From: Flavimobilis soli
GTDB lineage: Bacteria; Actinomycetota; Actinomycetes; Actinomycetales; Cellulomonadaceae
Reading direction: 5' to 3'
Assembly (NCBI RefSeq): GCF_002564025.1
Contig: NZ_PDJH01000001.1
Location: 2,542,001-2,606,000 of the forward strand
Length of the DNA: 64,000 bases
Positions 1 through 8,783 of the stretch are shown here, piece after piece. How positions within the stretch are numbered: the stretch's first letter is position 1; each line of letters opens with the position of its first letter. Below the pieces are notes generated by a model, which was not told the origin of the DNA, did not search any database, and was given only the letters and a program-made list of their open reading frames with translations. Position numbers and translations under genes: made by a program.

Positions 1-2825
1 GGCGTCCCGAGCGCGTGCACGTGCCAGCCCTGGGCGAGCGCCTGCACACCGAGAGACCGCAGGGCCGTGGTGCGTCCGCTGCCGGGCCCGCCCTCGACGG
101 CGACGTGCCCGTTGCGGGCAGGGTCCCAGCGGACGAGAGCGCGCCGTTGTTCGGCAGGGACGTCCGCGAGCGCGACGGCGAACCCGGCGGGGTTCGCGTC
201 CGCCGCCCCGTCCACGTCCTCGAGAGTGACGCGCTCGGGCAAGCCGGGCAGCCATACGCGGCGCGGTGGCGCCTCGCCGGTGAGCCGTGCCGCCGCCTGC
301 GCGGCAGCGACGAGGGATCGCAGGACGTCGTCGGGCGCGGTCGGCGGAGCGATCGGTCGGACCGGGCGCGTCCCCCACGCGGGGAGCCGCCGGACGTCAG
401 GCCCGGCGACGGTCGCCGCGCTCGCGGCGTGGGCGACCTGGACGGTGCGTGCGCCGGCGCGGCTCGTGACGACGACGGCGCGGCCGGGCGCGCTCGCGGG
501 CAGCTCGGCGGCGCGGGGCGTGTCGACGACGTCGCGCGACTCCGCGGGATCGTTGACGCGCAGCGCAACACGCAGCCCGAGGTTGGCGCGCATGTCCGCG
601 TTGACGGCGCCCCCCGGGCGCTGTGTCGCGAGCACGAGGTGCATGCCGAGGGAGCGCCCCTGGGCAGCGAGGCGCAGGAGCGACGGCACGAAGTCGGGGA
701 GGTCCTGGGTCATCGAGCGGAACTCGTCGACGACGACGAGCAGCCTCGGCACCGGCTCGTCGCCCGGGCGCGCGAGCGCGCGGTGCTCGTCGAGCGTCGT
801 CGCGCCGGAGGCGGCGAACAGTGCCTCGCGGCGGTGCATCTCCGCCTGCAGGCCCGTGAGGGCTCGCGCCGCGAGCCCGGGCTCGAGGTCGGTGACGATG
901 CCGACGACGTGAGGCAGGTCGGCGCACGCGCCGAACGACGCGCCGCCCTTGTAGTCGATGAGCGCGATCGCGAGCTCCGAGGGCGGGTGGCTGAGGGCGA
1001 GGCCGCACACGAGCGTCTGGAGCAGCTCTGACTTGCCTGCACCGGTCGTCCCGGCGACGAGACCGTGCGGTCCGTCGCGGGTCAGGTCGAGCTCGAGGAG
1101 CTCGGGCGGTCGGTCGGGGATCGCGGCGAGCCCGAGCGGGGTGCGCAGGCCGGGCGCCGGGCGGTGCCAGCGGTGCGTGACGGCCTGTGCGATGGCCTCG
1201 CGGTCCTGGGCCGTGGGCAGGCCGAGCAGGCCTGCGAGCGGGACGACGGCGGGCAGCGCGCCTCCCGTCCCGGCGCGACCTGCGAGGTGTCGGGCGACGT
1301 CGTCGGCCCACGTGGCGTCGACGCCCGGGCCGCCGACGCGGCCCGCGCACCACGCCGGCACGTCCGGCTCGTCGGCGATGAGCAGGAGCGACGTGGCGGG
1401 AGGTGCGTCGGCCCACCACCGGCTGAGCGCACCGTCGTCGAGGTCGCGTGCGCGGACGACGACGAGCGCCGGTCCGTCGGCGTCGCGCCCTCGCGACGTC
1501 GAGAGGGTGGCGGGCCCGGCGACGCTCGCGCCCGGCAGCCAGCGGCACCAGGACCATGCCGCGCGGGCGTCGGTGGTGGCGACGACGATGTGTCCGCGCG
1601 GGTGGGCCGCCGACCATGCGCACACGTGCGCGCGGGCACGGCGCACGGCGTCGGGGCCTGTCGCGGCGGTCGCGCGAGCAGGGGGAGCGGTCGCGGGACC
1701 GGGACCGAGGGTCGCGTGGTCCGCGGGCGCGCCGAGGAGCGCGTCGAGCAGGGCGGCGGGCTGGTCCCGCAGCGTCGGCCAGGGGACGGCGCCGAGGTCG
1801 ACGAGCGGGTCGCTTCCGCCGTGGTCTGCGGTGGCGGGCAGCGGCAGGTCCGGGAGGAGTCGGGACGGCTGGCCCGCCGTCGCCCGGGTCGGGGCGCTGG
1901 GCGCGTTCGCGCGGGAGCGCAGCAGGCCCTGCAGTCCGAGGGTGAGAGGGCCGGCGAGCGCGAGGAGCGCGTAGGCGGGGCGGCCGGTCATGAGCGCGAG
2001 CGCGAGGCCTGTCACGGCGGGTGCGACGAGGATCGCCCAGGCCGGCCCCGCGGTCCGCCCGCTGTCAGGGGCGGGGACGCGTGGGGTCACGACGGCGACG
2101 TGCCGCGCGCCGCCAGCCTGCCACGCCAGGGCGCGACCGGGGCGCAGCAGCACGGGTCTGCCGGTCCAGCGACGCGCGCGCCCTCGCGCGGTGCGTATGC
2201 GCAACCCGCGACTGCTGGGCCGACGCCCGGCGGTGTCGCTCCGTCGCACGTCGCTGCCACGAGGGCCGGTCGCTGGGGCACCACGCTCGCTCCGCCGCGC
2301 AGTCGTCCCGAGCCACGAGCCGGCCCTCGTGGGAAGCGCGAGACGCCGGACGACGATGCCGCGCTGTCCGGGCGCCGCCCGCACCCGCGGCGCGCCGGGA
2401 AGCTCCGCGAGAGAGTCCGCTGCGAGCACGAGCCCCGAGTGCGGCCCGTCGACGACGTGCCACACGTGCGCGTCGTCGTGCGCGCGCCTCGCAAGCTCGA
2501 CGGCGCCGAGCCGCAGGCCCACCGACGCCGCGCGGTCCCCGGTCTCCGGCGCCAGGCCGGTCTCGATGCGTGCGCCGTCCAGCAGCGGTGCGTGCCCCGT
2601 CAGGGAGTCGGCGTCGAGCGGCGTGGCTCCGCAGCGGAGCGGCACGTGCAGGAGGTCGGATCGGCCGAGGGTCCGCGCGAGCGTGGGCCGCAGGTCGGCC
2701 AGCCGGATCCCCGCGTGGACCTCGACGTCCTCGTCGGGGGCGAGGGTCAGGCGGACGTACGACGGCGAGGGCCCGGACCGCGGGGGAGCGGGACGGCCGA
2801 TCGGGGACAGCGGGGAGCGTGGCAC
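1..2825 (-). CDS. FtsK/SpoIIIE (EssC/EccC-like) ATPase, 3' end outside window
   Basis: Partial gene: about 941 codons are visible and the C-terminus is cut by the window edge. After a Pro-rich start, residues about 20-90 resemble a small ubiquitin- or FHA-like domain; two hydrophobic segments lie near residues 260-300. The first FtsK-type ATPase module has Walker A GTTGAGKSE at about 592-600 and Walker B LLVVVDEF at about 697. A second Walker A, GGPGSGRTT, appears near 915, so at least two tandem ATPase modules exist, as in EssC/EccC secretion motors rather than single-module FtsK. No WXG100 partner or EccB/D/E gene is in the window. The proposed GTG start at 2825 has only a weak ribosome-binding site. 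A role in type VII-like export is inferred from architecture alone. Confidence 0.8.
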   Translation of the reverse strand, partial: MPRSPLSPIGRPAPPRSGPSPSYVRLTLAPDEDVEVHAGIRLADLRPTLARTLGRSDLLHVPLRCGATPLDADSLTGHAPLLDGARIETGLAPETGDRAASVGLRLGAVELARRAHDDAHVWHVVDGPHSGLVLAADSLAELPGAPRVRAAPGQRGIVVRRLALPTRAGSWLGTTARRSERGAPATGPRGSDVRRSDTAGRRPSSRGLRIRTARGRARRWTGRPVLLRPGRALAWQAGGARHVAVVTPRVPAPDSGRTAGPAWAILVAPAVTGLALALMTGRPAYALLALAGPLTLGLQGLLRSRANAPSAPTRATAGQPSRLLPDLPLPATADHGGSDPLVDLGAVPWPTLRDQPAALLDALLGAPADHATLGPGPATAPPARATAATGPDAVRRARAHVCAWSAAHPRGHIVVATTDARAAWSWCRWLPGASVAGPATLSTSRGRDADGPALVVVRARDLDDGALSRWWADAPPATSLLLIADEPDVPAWCAGRVGGPGVDATWADDVARHLAGRAGTGGALPAVVPLAGLLGLPTAQDREAIAQAVTHRWHRPAPGLRTPLGLAAIPDRPPELLELDLTRDGPHGLVAGTTGAGKSELLQTLVCGLALSHPPSELAIALIDYKGGASFGACADLPHVVGIVTDLEPGLAARALTGLQAEMHRREALFAASGATTLDEHRALARPGDEPVPRLLVVVDEFRSMTQDLPDFVPSLLRLAAQGRSLGMHLVLATQRPGGAVNADMRANLGLRVALRVNDPAESRDVVDTPRAAELPASAPGRAVVVTSRAGARTVQVAHAASAATVAGPDVRRLPAWGTRPVRPIAPPTAPDDVLRSLVAAAQAAARLTGEAPPRRVWLPGLPERVTLEDVDGAADANPAGFAVALADVPAEQRRALVRWDPARNGHVAVEGGPGSGRTTALRSLGVQALAQGWHVHALGT

Positions 2826-2860
2826 GGGACCTAGCGTGCGTGCAGGTCCCGGGAGCGACG

Positions 2861-2912
2861 ACGCCGGGCCCGCAGCCGGTGGACGAGGTCCACCGGTCCA
2901 CAGGCCCGGCGT
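2861..2912 (-). terminator. nested perfect hairpin downstream of the ABC exporter operon
   Basis: An outer 10-bp perfect stem (2861-2870 with 2903-2912, ACGCCGGGCC/GGCCCGGCGT) encloses an inner 9-bp perfect stem (2876-2884 with 2888-2896) with a 3-nt loop. It lies 20 nt past the permease stop. There is no T tract, which is common for terminators in high-GC actinobacteria. Confidence 0.6.
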
Positions 2913-2931
2913 CGTGCGGTGGCGGCGTCCG

Positions 2932-5526
2932 TCAGTCGACGGCGAGCGCCTCTACGGGGGAGGTGCGGGTCGCGCGGCGCGCCGGGAGGACCGACGCGAC
3001 GAGCCCGGCCAGGACGGCGACCACCAGGACGAGACCGAGGTCGCGCCACGGCACCGCGAGGGCGATGTCGCCGAACGTGCCCAGCGCGGCGGCCGAGCCG
3101 GCCCAGCCGTACACGGTGCCGAGCACCACGCCCAGGCCCGTGCCGACCAGGGCGATCAGCAGACCTTCGACCGTGAGGGTCAGGCGCAGCTGCTTGCGGG
3201 TCAGGCCGATCGCACGGAGCATGGCGTTCTCCCGCTGCCGCTCGAGGACCGACAGGGACAGCGTGTTGGTCACTCCGATGAGCGCGATGAACACGGCGAC
3301 CGCGAGGAGGCCGACCACGACCGCGAGCAGCGCGTCGATCACCTGGTCGAACATCGCCCGCTCGACGACGGGACCTGTCGTCCACACGCCGAGGTCGTCC
3401 ACGACGTCCTGGATGTCGGCGACCGTGCTCCGGGGGTTCTCCGGGTCGGCGACCCGGACCAGGAGCGAGTTCGTCACGGCCCCCGGGTCGAGCTTGAGCA
3501 GCGTCGCGGTGGTGACGGCGATCTCGAGGCCGGCAGGCATGGACGGCACGACCTGGACGGTGAGGTCGGCGGTGGCACCGCCGGCACCCACCAGGGTGAC
3601 CTTCTGCCCGTCCGTGACGTTCGAGCCGGACGCCCAGTTCTTGCTGATCACGAGCGCGTCGTCGGTGAACGGTGCGAGGTCCGTCGTGTCCCGCATGACC
3701 GTGGCTGCGGTCGCCGGGTCGATCGCGTCGATGATCGGCCGTGCCTCGCCGTCGCCCATCGCGACGTCGAACGGGACGTCGTCGCCCTTCGCCTCCACGA
3801 GGCCACGGGTGATGGTGGCGGTCGCGGTGACGCCGTCGACGGCAGCGATCTGGGAGGTGACCCCGGCGTCGAGCTGGGTCGTGTTCTTGCCGTCCGCGCT
3901 GAGCTGGTGACCGCCGAGGACGGCGACGTCGACCGAGTAGCGCTCGTCGAACGACGCGTTGAACGTCTGGCGTGCGCTCTCGGCACCCGTCGTCATCATG
4001 ACGACGAGCGTGACGCCGATCAGCAGGGCCGTGCTCGTCGCCGCGGTGCGGCGCGGGTTGCGCAGCGTGTTCGCCGTGGCGAGGCGCGCGCTCGGGCCGG
4101 TCCTGGCGGCGAGGCTGCCGACCCAGGCGGTGACCTTCGGGATCCAGAACACGGATCCGACGGCGACCCCGACGAAGCTGAGCGCCCCGCCCGGGATGCC
4201 CACGAGGAGCCCGATCATCGGCTCCCTCATGAGGCCTGCGGCGGCGCCGAGACCGAGCATCACGAAGCCGGTCACGGTCATGAGGGTCGCCGTGACGAGG
4301 CGACCGGTCGAGCCGTGTCGCACCGACGGGGCGTCCGCCGGGCGGAGCGCGGCGAGGGGCGCGACGCGGGTCGCGGCACGTGCGGGAGACGTCGCGGCGA
4401 GGACGGTGACGAGCAGGCCGGCGAGGAGCGGCACGGCGAACACGGCCACGGACACGGGGACGACGGTGGGTAGGGGCACGCCGACGTCGCGCGTCGAGAG
4501 CACGCTGAGCGTCACCTGGGCGGCGCCGAGGCCGAGCGCGATGCCGGAGAGCGACGCGAGGAGGCCGAGGATCGTCGCCTCGAGGAGGACCGACGTGCGC
4601 AGCTGCCGCTTGTTCGCGCCGACGCAGCGCAAGAGCGCGAGCGTGCGGGTGCGCTGCGCGACGAGCACCTGGAACGTGTTGGCGATGACGAGCCCCGCGA
4701 CGATGAGCGCGAGCGCCGCGAACGCGAGGACGACGTACGTGACCGTGTGGGCGTCACCCGTGAGCTGTCGGGCGATCTCGCCCGCCTGCTCCTGGAGCGT
4801 GCGGGCCACGACCTGACGGCCGTCGGTCGACAGGGTCGACTCGATCGTCTGGGCGACCTCGGCACGGTCGGCGTCGTCGGCGAGGGTGAGTCCGACGGCG
4901 TCGGCCGGCGCCTGCTCGCCCCCGTTGTAGGAGACGAGCCAGCGGTCCACGTCAGCCTGGCTGGCCATGACGGCGCCGCCCTCCATCGCGAACGCACCGT
5001 TCGGGTCGTCGAGGATGCCGACGACGGTGAGCGTCTCGGCGCCGGCCGCGTCGGAGCCGTCCGTGGCGATGGCGGGCGTCGTGACGGTGCCGCCGACGGT
5101 CGCGCCGAGGCGGTTGGCCATGTCGACCGGCAGTGCGACCTGGCCGGGGCTCGTGGGCAGCGCGCCGCGGAGGACGACCTGGGCGTCGAGGCGCGGGTCG
5201 CTCGCGGTCGGGACGACGCGCGCCCAGATGTTGCGCTTGTCCGTCTCGAGCTGGACGCCGAGCTGAGCGTGGACGGCCGTCGCCTTGACGCCGTCGACTG
5301 CCGCGACCTTGGCGACCTCGTCGGGGGTGAGACGATCGCCGAGGCCGACGACGACGAGGTCGGACTTGGCGTACACGGCGGCGATCGCGTCGGTCGACGT
5401 GCGGGTGATCGTCTCGCCGGCGACGAGGGTCGCGGCGACGAAGGCGGTCCCGATCATGATGGCGACGCCGGCGGCGACCAGCCGGCCGACGCTCTTGCGC
5501 ATCTGGGAGAGGGTGAGGCGGATCAT
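2932..5526 (-). CDS. FtsX/MacB-type ABC transporter permease
   Basis: An 864-residue permease. An N-terminal membrane segment (residues about 14-34) is followed by a large extracytoplasmic MacB-type periplasmic-core domain, then FtsX-type membrane segments (about 265-400). A second extracytoplasmic domain and second FtsX block follow, ending in a final helix and the conserved-looking tail SPVEALAVD. This duplicated layout is typical of the 800-900 residue actinobacterial exporters for lipids, peptides or antibiotics. The ATG at 5526 overlaps the stop of the ATPase gene by 4 nt, so the two are translationally coupled. Substrate unknown; the adjacent NarL-type two-component system suggests a cell-envelope stress or antimicrobial-peptide efflux role (inference). 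Confidence 0.93.
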   Translation of the reverse strand: MIRLTLSQMRKSVGRLVAAGVAIMIGTAFVAATLVAGETITRTSTDAIAAVYAKSDLVVVGLGDRLTPDEVAKVAAVDGVKATAVHAQLGVQLETDKRNIWARVVPTASDPRLDAQVVLRGALPTSPGQVALPVDMANRLGATVGGTVTTPAIATDGSDAAGAETLTVVGILDDPNGAFAMEGGAVMASQADVDRWLVSYNGGEQAPADAVGLTLADDADRAEVAQTIESTLSTDGRQVVARTLQEQAGEIARQLTGDAHTVTYVVLAFAALALIVAGLVIANTFQVLVAQRTRTLALLRCVGANKRQLRTSVLLEATILGLLASLSGIALGLGAAQVTLSVLSTRDVGVPLPTVVPVSVAVFAVPLLAGLLVTVLAATSPARAATRVAPLAALRPADAPSVRHGSTGRLVTATLMTVTGFVMLGLGAAAGLMREPMIGLLVGIPGGALSFVGVAVGSVFWIPKVTAWVGSLAARTGPSARLATANTLRNPRRTAATSTALLIGVTLVVMMTTGAESARQTFNASFDERYSVDVAVLGGHQLSADGKNTTQLDAGVTSQIAAVDGVTATATITRGLVEAKGDDVPFDVAMGDGEARPIIDAIDPATAATVMRDTTDLAPFTDDALVISKNWASGSNVTDGQKVTLVGAGGATADLTVQVVPSMPAGLEIAVTTATLLKLDPGAVTNSLLVRVADPENPRSTVADIQDVVDDLGVWTTGPVVERAMFDQVIDALLAVVVGLLAVAVFIALIGVTNTLSLSVLERQRENAMLRAIGLTRKQLRLTLTVEGLLIALVGTGLGVVLGTVYGWAGSAAALGTFGDIALAVPWRDLGLVLVVAVLAGLVASVLPARRATRTSPVEALAVD

Positions 5527-6347
5527 CGGCGCTGCCCCCCTGCGGCAGCGTCGACGCCCTGGGGCGCGGTGGTGACGGTGTCGAGCGACCGGAGCGCGTC
5601 GAGCCCGGCGAGGACGGACTCGGGCGTCGGGTTCGAGATGTCGCCGGCGATGCGGCCGTCGGCGATGAGGATGACGCGGTCGGCGTACGCGGCGGCGGCC
5701 GGGTCGTGGGTGACCATGATGATCGTGCGGCCGAGCTCGCGCACGGAGGTGCGCAGGAAGCTGAGGACCTCGGCGCCGGAGCGCGAGTCGAGGTTGCCGG
5801 TGGGCTCGTCGGCGAAGACGACGTCGGGCTTGGCGATCAGCGCGCGGGCGATCGCGACGCGCTGCTGCTGGCCGCCGGACAGCTCGGACGGCCGGTGGTC
5901 GAGGCGGTCCTGGAGGCCGAGCGTGTGGACGAGCGTGTCGAACCACTGCTTGTCGAGCTTGGTGCTGCCGAGGTCGAGCGGCAGGGTGATGTTCTGCTCG
6001 GCCGTGAACATGGGCAGGAGGTTGAACGACTGGAAGACGAAGCCGAGGCGCGTGCGGCGCAGGTTCGTCAGGCCGTCGTCGTTGAGGCTCGTGATCTCGG
6101 TGTCGCCGAGGAACGCCTGGCCGGCCGACGCGGAGTCGAGGCCTGCGAGCAGGTGCATGAGGGTCGACTTGCCCGAGCCGGACGGGCCCATGATCGCGGT
6201 GAACTGACCGCCGGTGAAGTCGACGTCGACGTGGTCGAGCGCGACGACCTGGCTCGCCCCGGAACCGTAGATCTTGGTGAGGGACCGGGCGCGCACCGCG
6301 GCGTCGTGCGACAGTCCCGTCGCGCTGGGGGCGGGGGTGGTCTGCAT
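5523..6347 (-). CDS. ABC transporter ATP-binding protein (LolD/MacB family)
   Basis: A 274-residue ATPase partner of the FtsX-type permease just downstream. Walker A GPSGSGKST is at 54-62, the signature LSGGQQQRVAIARAL at about 155, Walker B VVFADEPTGNLDS follows and the switch His is in MVTHDP. The DEPTGNLD string is characteristic of the LolD/FtsE/MacB group. About 20 extra N-terminal residues precede the conserved fold. The ATG at 6347 has GGGAG nine bases upstream. It shares strand with the downstream permease and with the upstream NarL-type system, but a strong hairpin separates it from the latter. Confidence 0.95.
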   Translation of the reverse strand: MQTTPAPSATGLSHDAAVRARSLTKIYGSGASQVVALDHVDVDFTGGQFTAIMGPSGSGKSTLMHLLAGLDSASAGQAFLGDTEITSLNDDGLTNLRRTRLGFVFQSFNLLPMFTAEQNITLPLDLGSTKLDKQWFDTLVHTLGLQDRLDHRPSELSGGQQQRVAIARALIAKPDVVFADEPTGNLDSRSGAEVLSFLRTSVRELGRTIIMVTHDPAAAAYADRVILIADGRIAGDISNPTPESVLAGLDALRSLDTVTTAPQGVDAAAGGQRR

Positions 6348-6488
6348 GGGTCGTTCTCCCTGAGGATCGTCGTGCTGTGGTGGGTGCTCGCGGCGGCAAG
6401 CTCCCTGACGCTGACGACGTTACGGATCCCCAGGTGGCGGCCGCGTCCCGCCTCGGGCGGGTCCTCGCGAGGGTCCCGTCATCCCGTG

Positions 6489-6519
6489 GTCGTACCCCCG
6501 CGTGCGGCGGGGGTACGAC
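6489..6519 (-). terminator. 13-bp perfect hairpin after the NarL-type regulator
   Basis: GTCGTACCCCCGC (6489-6501) pairs perfectly with GCGGGGGTACGAC (6507-6519) around a 5-nt loop, 3 nt beyond the regulator stop. Being in the only gap between the regulator and the ABC operon, it may also serve as a dyad operator. The remainder of 6348-6522 must hold the ABC promoter but shows no clear one. Confidence 0.65.
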
Positions 6520-6522
6520 GGG

Positions 6523-7242
6523 TCAGGTACCTGGCCGGACGACGCCCGCCTCGTACGCGACGACGACGGCCTGGACGCGGTCGCGAGCGCCGAGCTTGGC
6601 GAGGATGCGGCCGACGTGGGTCTTGACGGTCGCCTCGGCGACGAACAGCTCGCTGGCGATCTCGGTGTTGGAGCGGCCGCGCGCCATGAGCACGAGGACC
6701 TCGTGCTCACGCTCGGTGAGCGTCGCGACCGCGTCGGCGGCGGCAGGGTCTGCGGCGGTCTCGGGGGTGAGCGCGGTGACCATGTGCTCGAGGAGCCGGC
6801 GGGTGCTCGACGGCGCGATGACGGCGTCGCCCTGGTGCACGGTGCGGATCGCGGCGAGCATCTCCTCGGGCGGGGCGTCCTTGAGGAGGAAGCCGCTCGC
6901 GCCTGCGCGGATCGCCTCCATGACGTACTCGTCGAGGTCGAACGTGGTCAGGACGATGATCTTGGGCTGCCGGTCGGCAGGAAGGCGCTCGTGCCAGGCG
7001 GCGGTGAGCTGTGCGGTCGCCGCGAGGCCGTCGAGCTGGGGCATGCGCACGTCCATGAGCACGACGTCGACGGGGTGGTCGGAGAGCAGGCGCACGGCCT
7101 GCGCGCCGTCGCCCGCCTCGATCTCGACGCGCAGGTCGGGCTGCGAGTCGATGACCATGCGGAAGCCGGCCCGGACGAGCTGCTGGTCGTCGACGAGGGC
7201 GACCCGCACCTGGGTGGCGTCGGTCGAGGGCGGGACGGTCAC
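6523..7242 (-). CDS. NarL/LuxR-family response regulator
   Basis: A 239-residue regulator. The receiver domain spans residues about 11-130, with the acidic pair DD at 18-19, phospho-acceptor Asp64 in VLMDVRMP, the T/S switch in VLTTFD, and the conserved Lys in LLKD. The C-terminal LuxR helix-turn-helix (LTEREHEVLVLMARG through VKTHVGRILAKL) covers about 165-225. The GTG at 7242 overlaps the kinase stop (GTGA), giving tight coupling to its cognate sensor. The nearest likely target is the FtsX-type ABC exporter downstream, as in LiaR/VraR/BceR-like envelope-stress systems (inference). Confidence 0.93.
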   Translation of the reverse strand: MTVPPSTDATQVRVALVDDQQLVRAGFRMVIDSQPDLRVEIEAGDGAQAVRLLSDHPVDVVLMDVRMPQLDGLAATAQLTAAWHERLPADRQPKIIVLTTFDLDEYVMEAIRAGASGFLLKDAPPEEMLAAIRTVHQGDAVIAPSSTRRLLEHMVTALTPETAADPAAADAVATLTEREHEVLVLMARGRSNTEIASELFVAEATVKTHVGRILAKLGARDRVQAVVVAYEAGVVRPGT

Positions 7243-8597
7243 GGTGTGCTCCCGGGGTTCGGGACGCCAGCGGCGTCGGGATAGGCCGGTGCGGCTCCTG
7301 GCCGCACGGTGACGGGCGGGACGGGGAGCTCGAGGTGGACGCGGAAGCCACCTCCGGGCCTGGGCCCGGCCGACAGGCTGCCGCCGAACATGGTGGCACG
7401 TTCGCGCATGCCGACGAGGCCGTGCCCGGCGCCGTCGCTCGCGGCGGCGGCGCCGCGTCCGTCGTCGGTCACGTCGAGCGTGAGCTGGGTGGCGTCCCAG
7501 CGCAGGAGCACCGTGACCGAGGCAGAGGGACCCGCGTGCTTGAGCACGTTCGTGAGCGACTCCTGGCACACGCGGTAGACGCTCAGGCCGACGCCGGGCG
7601 GGAGCTGGCGCGGGGTGCCCATCCGGACGTAGGACACGTCGACGCCGCTCGCGCGGACCTGCTCCACGAGGGTCTCGAGGTCGCCCGAGGCGGGCTGCGG
7701 TGTGCGCTCGGCGCCGTCGGGGGCGGGCGTGCCGGCGGGGCCCGTGTGTTCGAGCCCGGGCTGCCCGCCGAGGCGACCGGCGGACGACGACGGGTCGTCG
7801 GCCCGCAGCACGCCGAGCAGACGGCGCATGTCGGCGAGGGCGTCGCGGCCCGTCTCGGCGATCGTGCCGAGCGTGCGCGCGGCGGCGTCGGGGTCCGTCG
7901 CGGCCGCGTACCGGCCGCCGTCGGCCTGCGCGATGATCACGGAGAGCGAGTGGGCGACGATGTCGTGCATCTCGCGTGCGATGCGGGTGCGCTCGGCGGA
8001 GGTCGCGAGCTGGGCCTGCTGGTCGCGCTCCCGCTCGAGGCGGTCGGCGCGGTCGACGAGCGCTGCGATCGTGTCGCGCCGGGAGCGGCGCATGAGCCCG
8101 AACGCCCACGAGGTGACGAGCACCATCGACGACGTGAACATCACGACGAAGGCGGTGACGATGCCTTCGCCGGTGGGGTCGCTGCTGAGGAGCGCCGCGT
8201 TCGCGGAGAGGATCGCGCAGCCGACGAGGCCGCTCAGGAACGCGGTGAGGTAGGACCAGCGCGGTCCGTGGAGGGTCACGGAGTACAGCGCGACCGGCAC
8301 GGCCACGACGCCGAAGGGCAGTGCGACGGACGCGTTCGAGAACGCGAGGGGCAGGCCGGCGAGGTAGACGAGGACGACCGAGGTGACGGGGAAGCGGCGG
8401 CGTACGGCCAGCGGTGCGAGCAGGGCGATGCTGTAGACGAGCTCGCGGCCGGAGCTTCCGTAGAGGAGCACCGTGAAGAACAGGACGGTCAGGGTGAGGA
8501 TCGAGTCGATCCACAGGGCGTTGCGCTCGTGCCAGGGCACGGGGCGGGCCGGGGCGGGCGCTGCCCGCCAGGGCGTGGAATAGGTCGGCTCCGGCAC
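7239..8597 (-). CDS. DesK/LiaS-type sensor histidine kinase
   Basis: A 452-residue membrane kinase. Several hydrophobic segments fill residues about 25-175 with no obvious extracytoplasmic sensor domain, as in intramembrane-sensing kinases. The HisKA_3 box is EMHDIVAHSLSVIIAQ, with the phospho-His in MHD. The HATPase domain shows NVLKHA, DDGRG and GHGLVGMRERA motifs. A Pro/Gly-rich linker of about 40 residues sits between dimerisation and ATPase regions. The GTG start at 8597 is supported by TACGCT six nt upstream (8609-8604), a leaderless arrangement. It is co-transcribed with the NarL-type regulator. Confidence 0.92.
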   Translation of the reverse strand: MPEPTYSTPWRAAPAPARPVPWHERNALWIDSILTLTVLFFTVLLYGSSGRELVYSIALLAPLAVRRRFPVTSVVLVYLAGLPLAFSNASVALPFGVVAVPVALYSVTLHGPRWSYLTAFLSGLVGCAILSANAALLSSDPTGEGIVTAFVVMFTSSMVLVTSWAFGLMRRSRRDTIAALVDRADRLERERDQQAQLATSAERTRIAREMHDIVAHSLSVIIAQADGGRYAAATDPDAAARTLGTIAETGRDALADMRRLLGVLRADDPSSSAGRLGGQPGLEHTGPAGTPAPDGAERTPQPASGDLETLVEQVRASGVDVSYVRMGTPRQLPPGVGLSVYRVCQESLTNVLKHAGPSASVTVLLRWDATQLTLDVTDDGRGAAAASDGAGHGLVGMRERATMFGGSLSAGPRPGGGFRVHLELPVPPVTVRPGAAPAYPDAAGVPNPGSTP

Positions 8598-8603
8598 GCG
8601 TCC

Positions 8604-8609
8604 AGCGTA
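8604..8609 (-). promoter_or_regulatory. -10 box TACGCT for leaderless kinase transcript
   Basis: TACGCT ends 6 nt before the GTG at 8597, so transcription should begin at or next to the start codon. No clear -35. Confidence 0.5.
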
Positions 8610-8676
8610 GGTGGGGCGACGCGTCGCGGCGTCATCCTGGGGGCCGACGTGCGGGCGGTGGTGGTACGCCCCGGGA

Positions 8677-8694
8677 CGCACGTCGTGACGTGCG
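8677..8694. promoter_or_regulatory. 8-2-8 perfect dyad between two divergent two-component systems
   Basis: CGCACGTC-GT-GACGTGCG is a perfect inverted repeat in the 186-bp gap between the divergent kinase (8597) and the OmpR-type regulator (8784). It is a plausible operator for either response regulator. Confidence 0.4.
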
Positions 8695-8771
8695 CGACAC
8701 CACGCCCGTGAGACGCACGACAACCGGGGCTCTTTCCGCGAGCGAGGACTGGTCTTCAACGATCCATGACC

Positions 8772-8777
8772 TAACAT
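8772..8777 (+). promoter_or_regulatory. -10 box TAACAT for leaderless regulator transcript
   Basis: TAACAT lies 6 nt before the ATG at 8784. The start has no Shine-Dalgarno sequence, consistent with a leaderless mRNA. Confidence 0.55.
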
Positions 8778-8783
8778 GAACGA

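Noticed and set aside
1..2825. Long open frames on both strands inside the FtsK-like gene
   Set aside because: They are Arg/Ala/Pro-rich translations of the wrong phase of a GC-rich gene; the real frame gives the Walker motifs.
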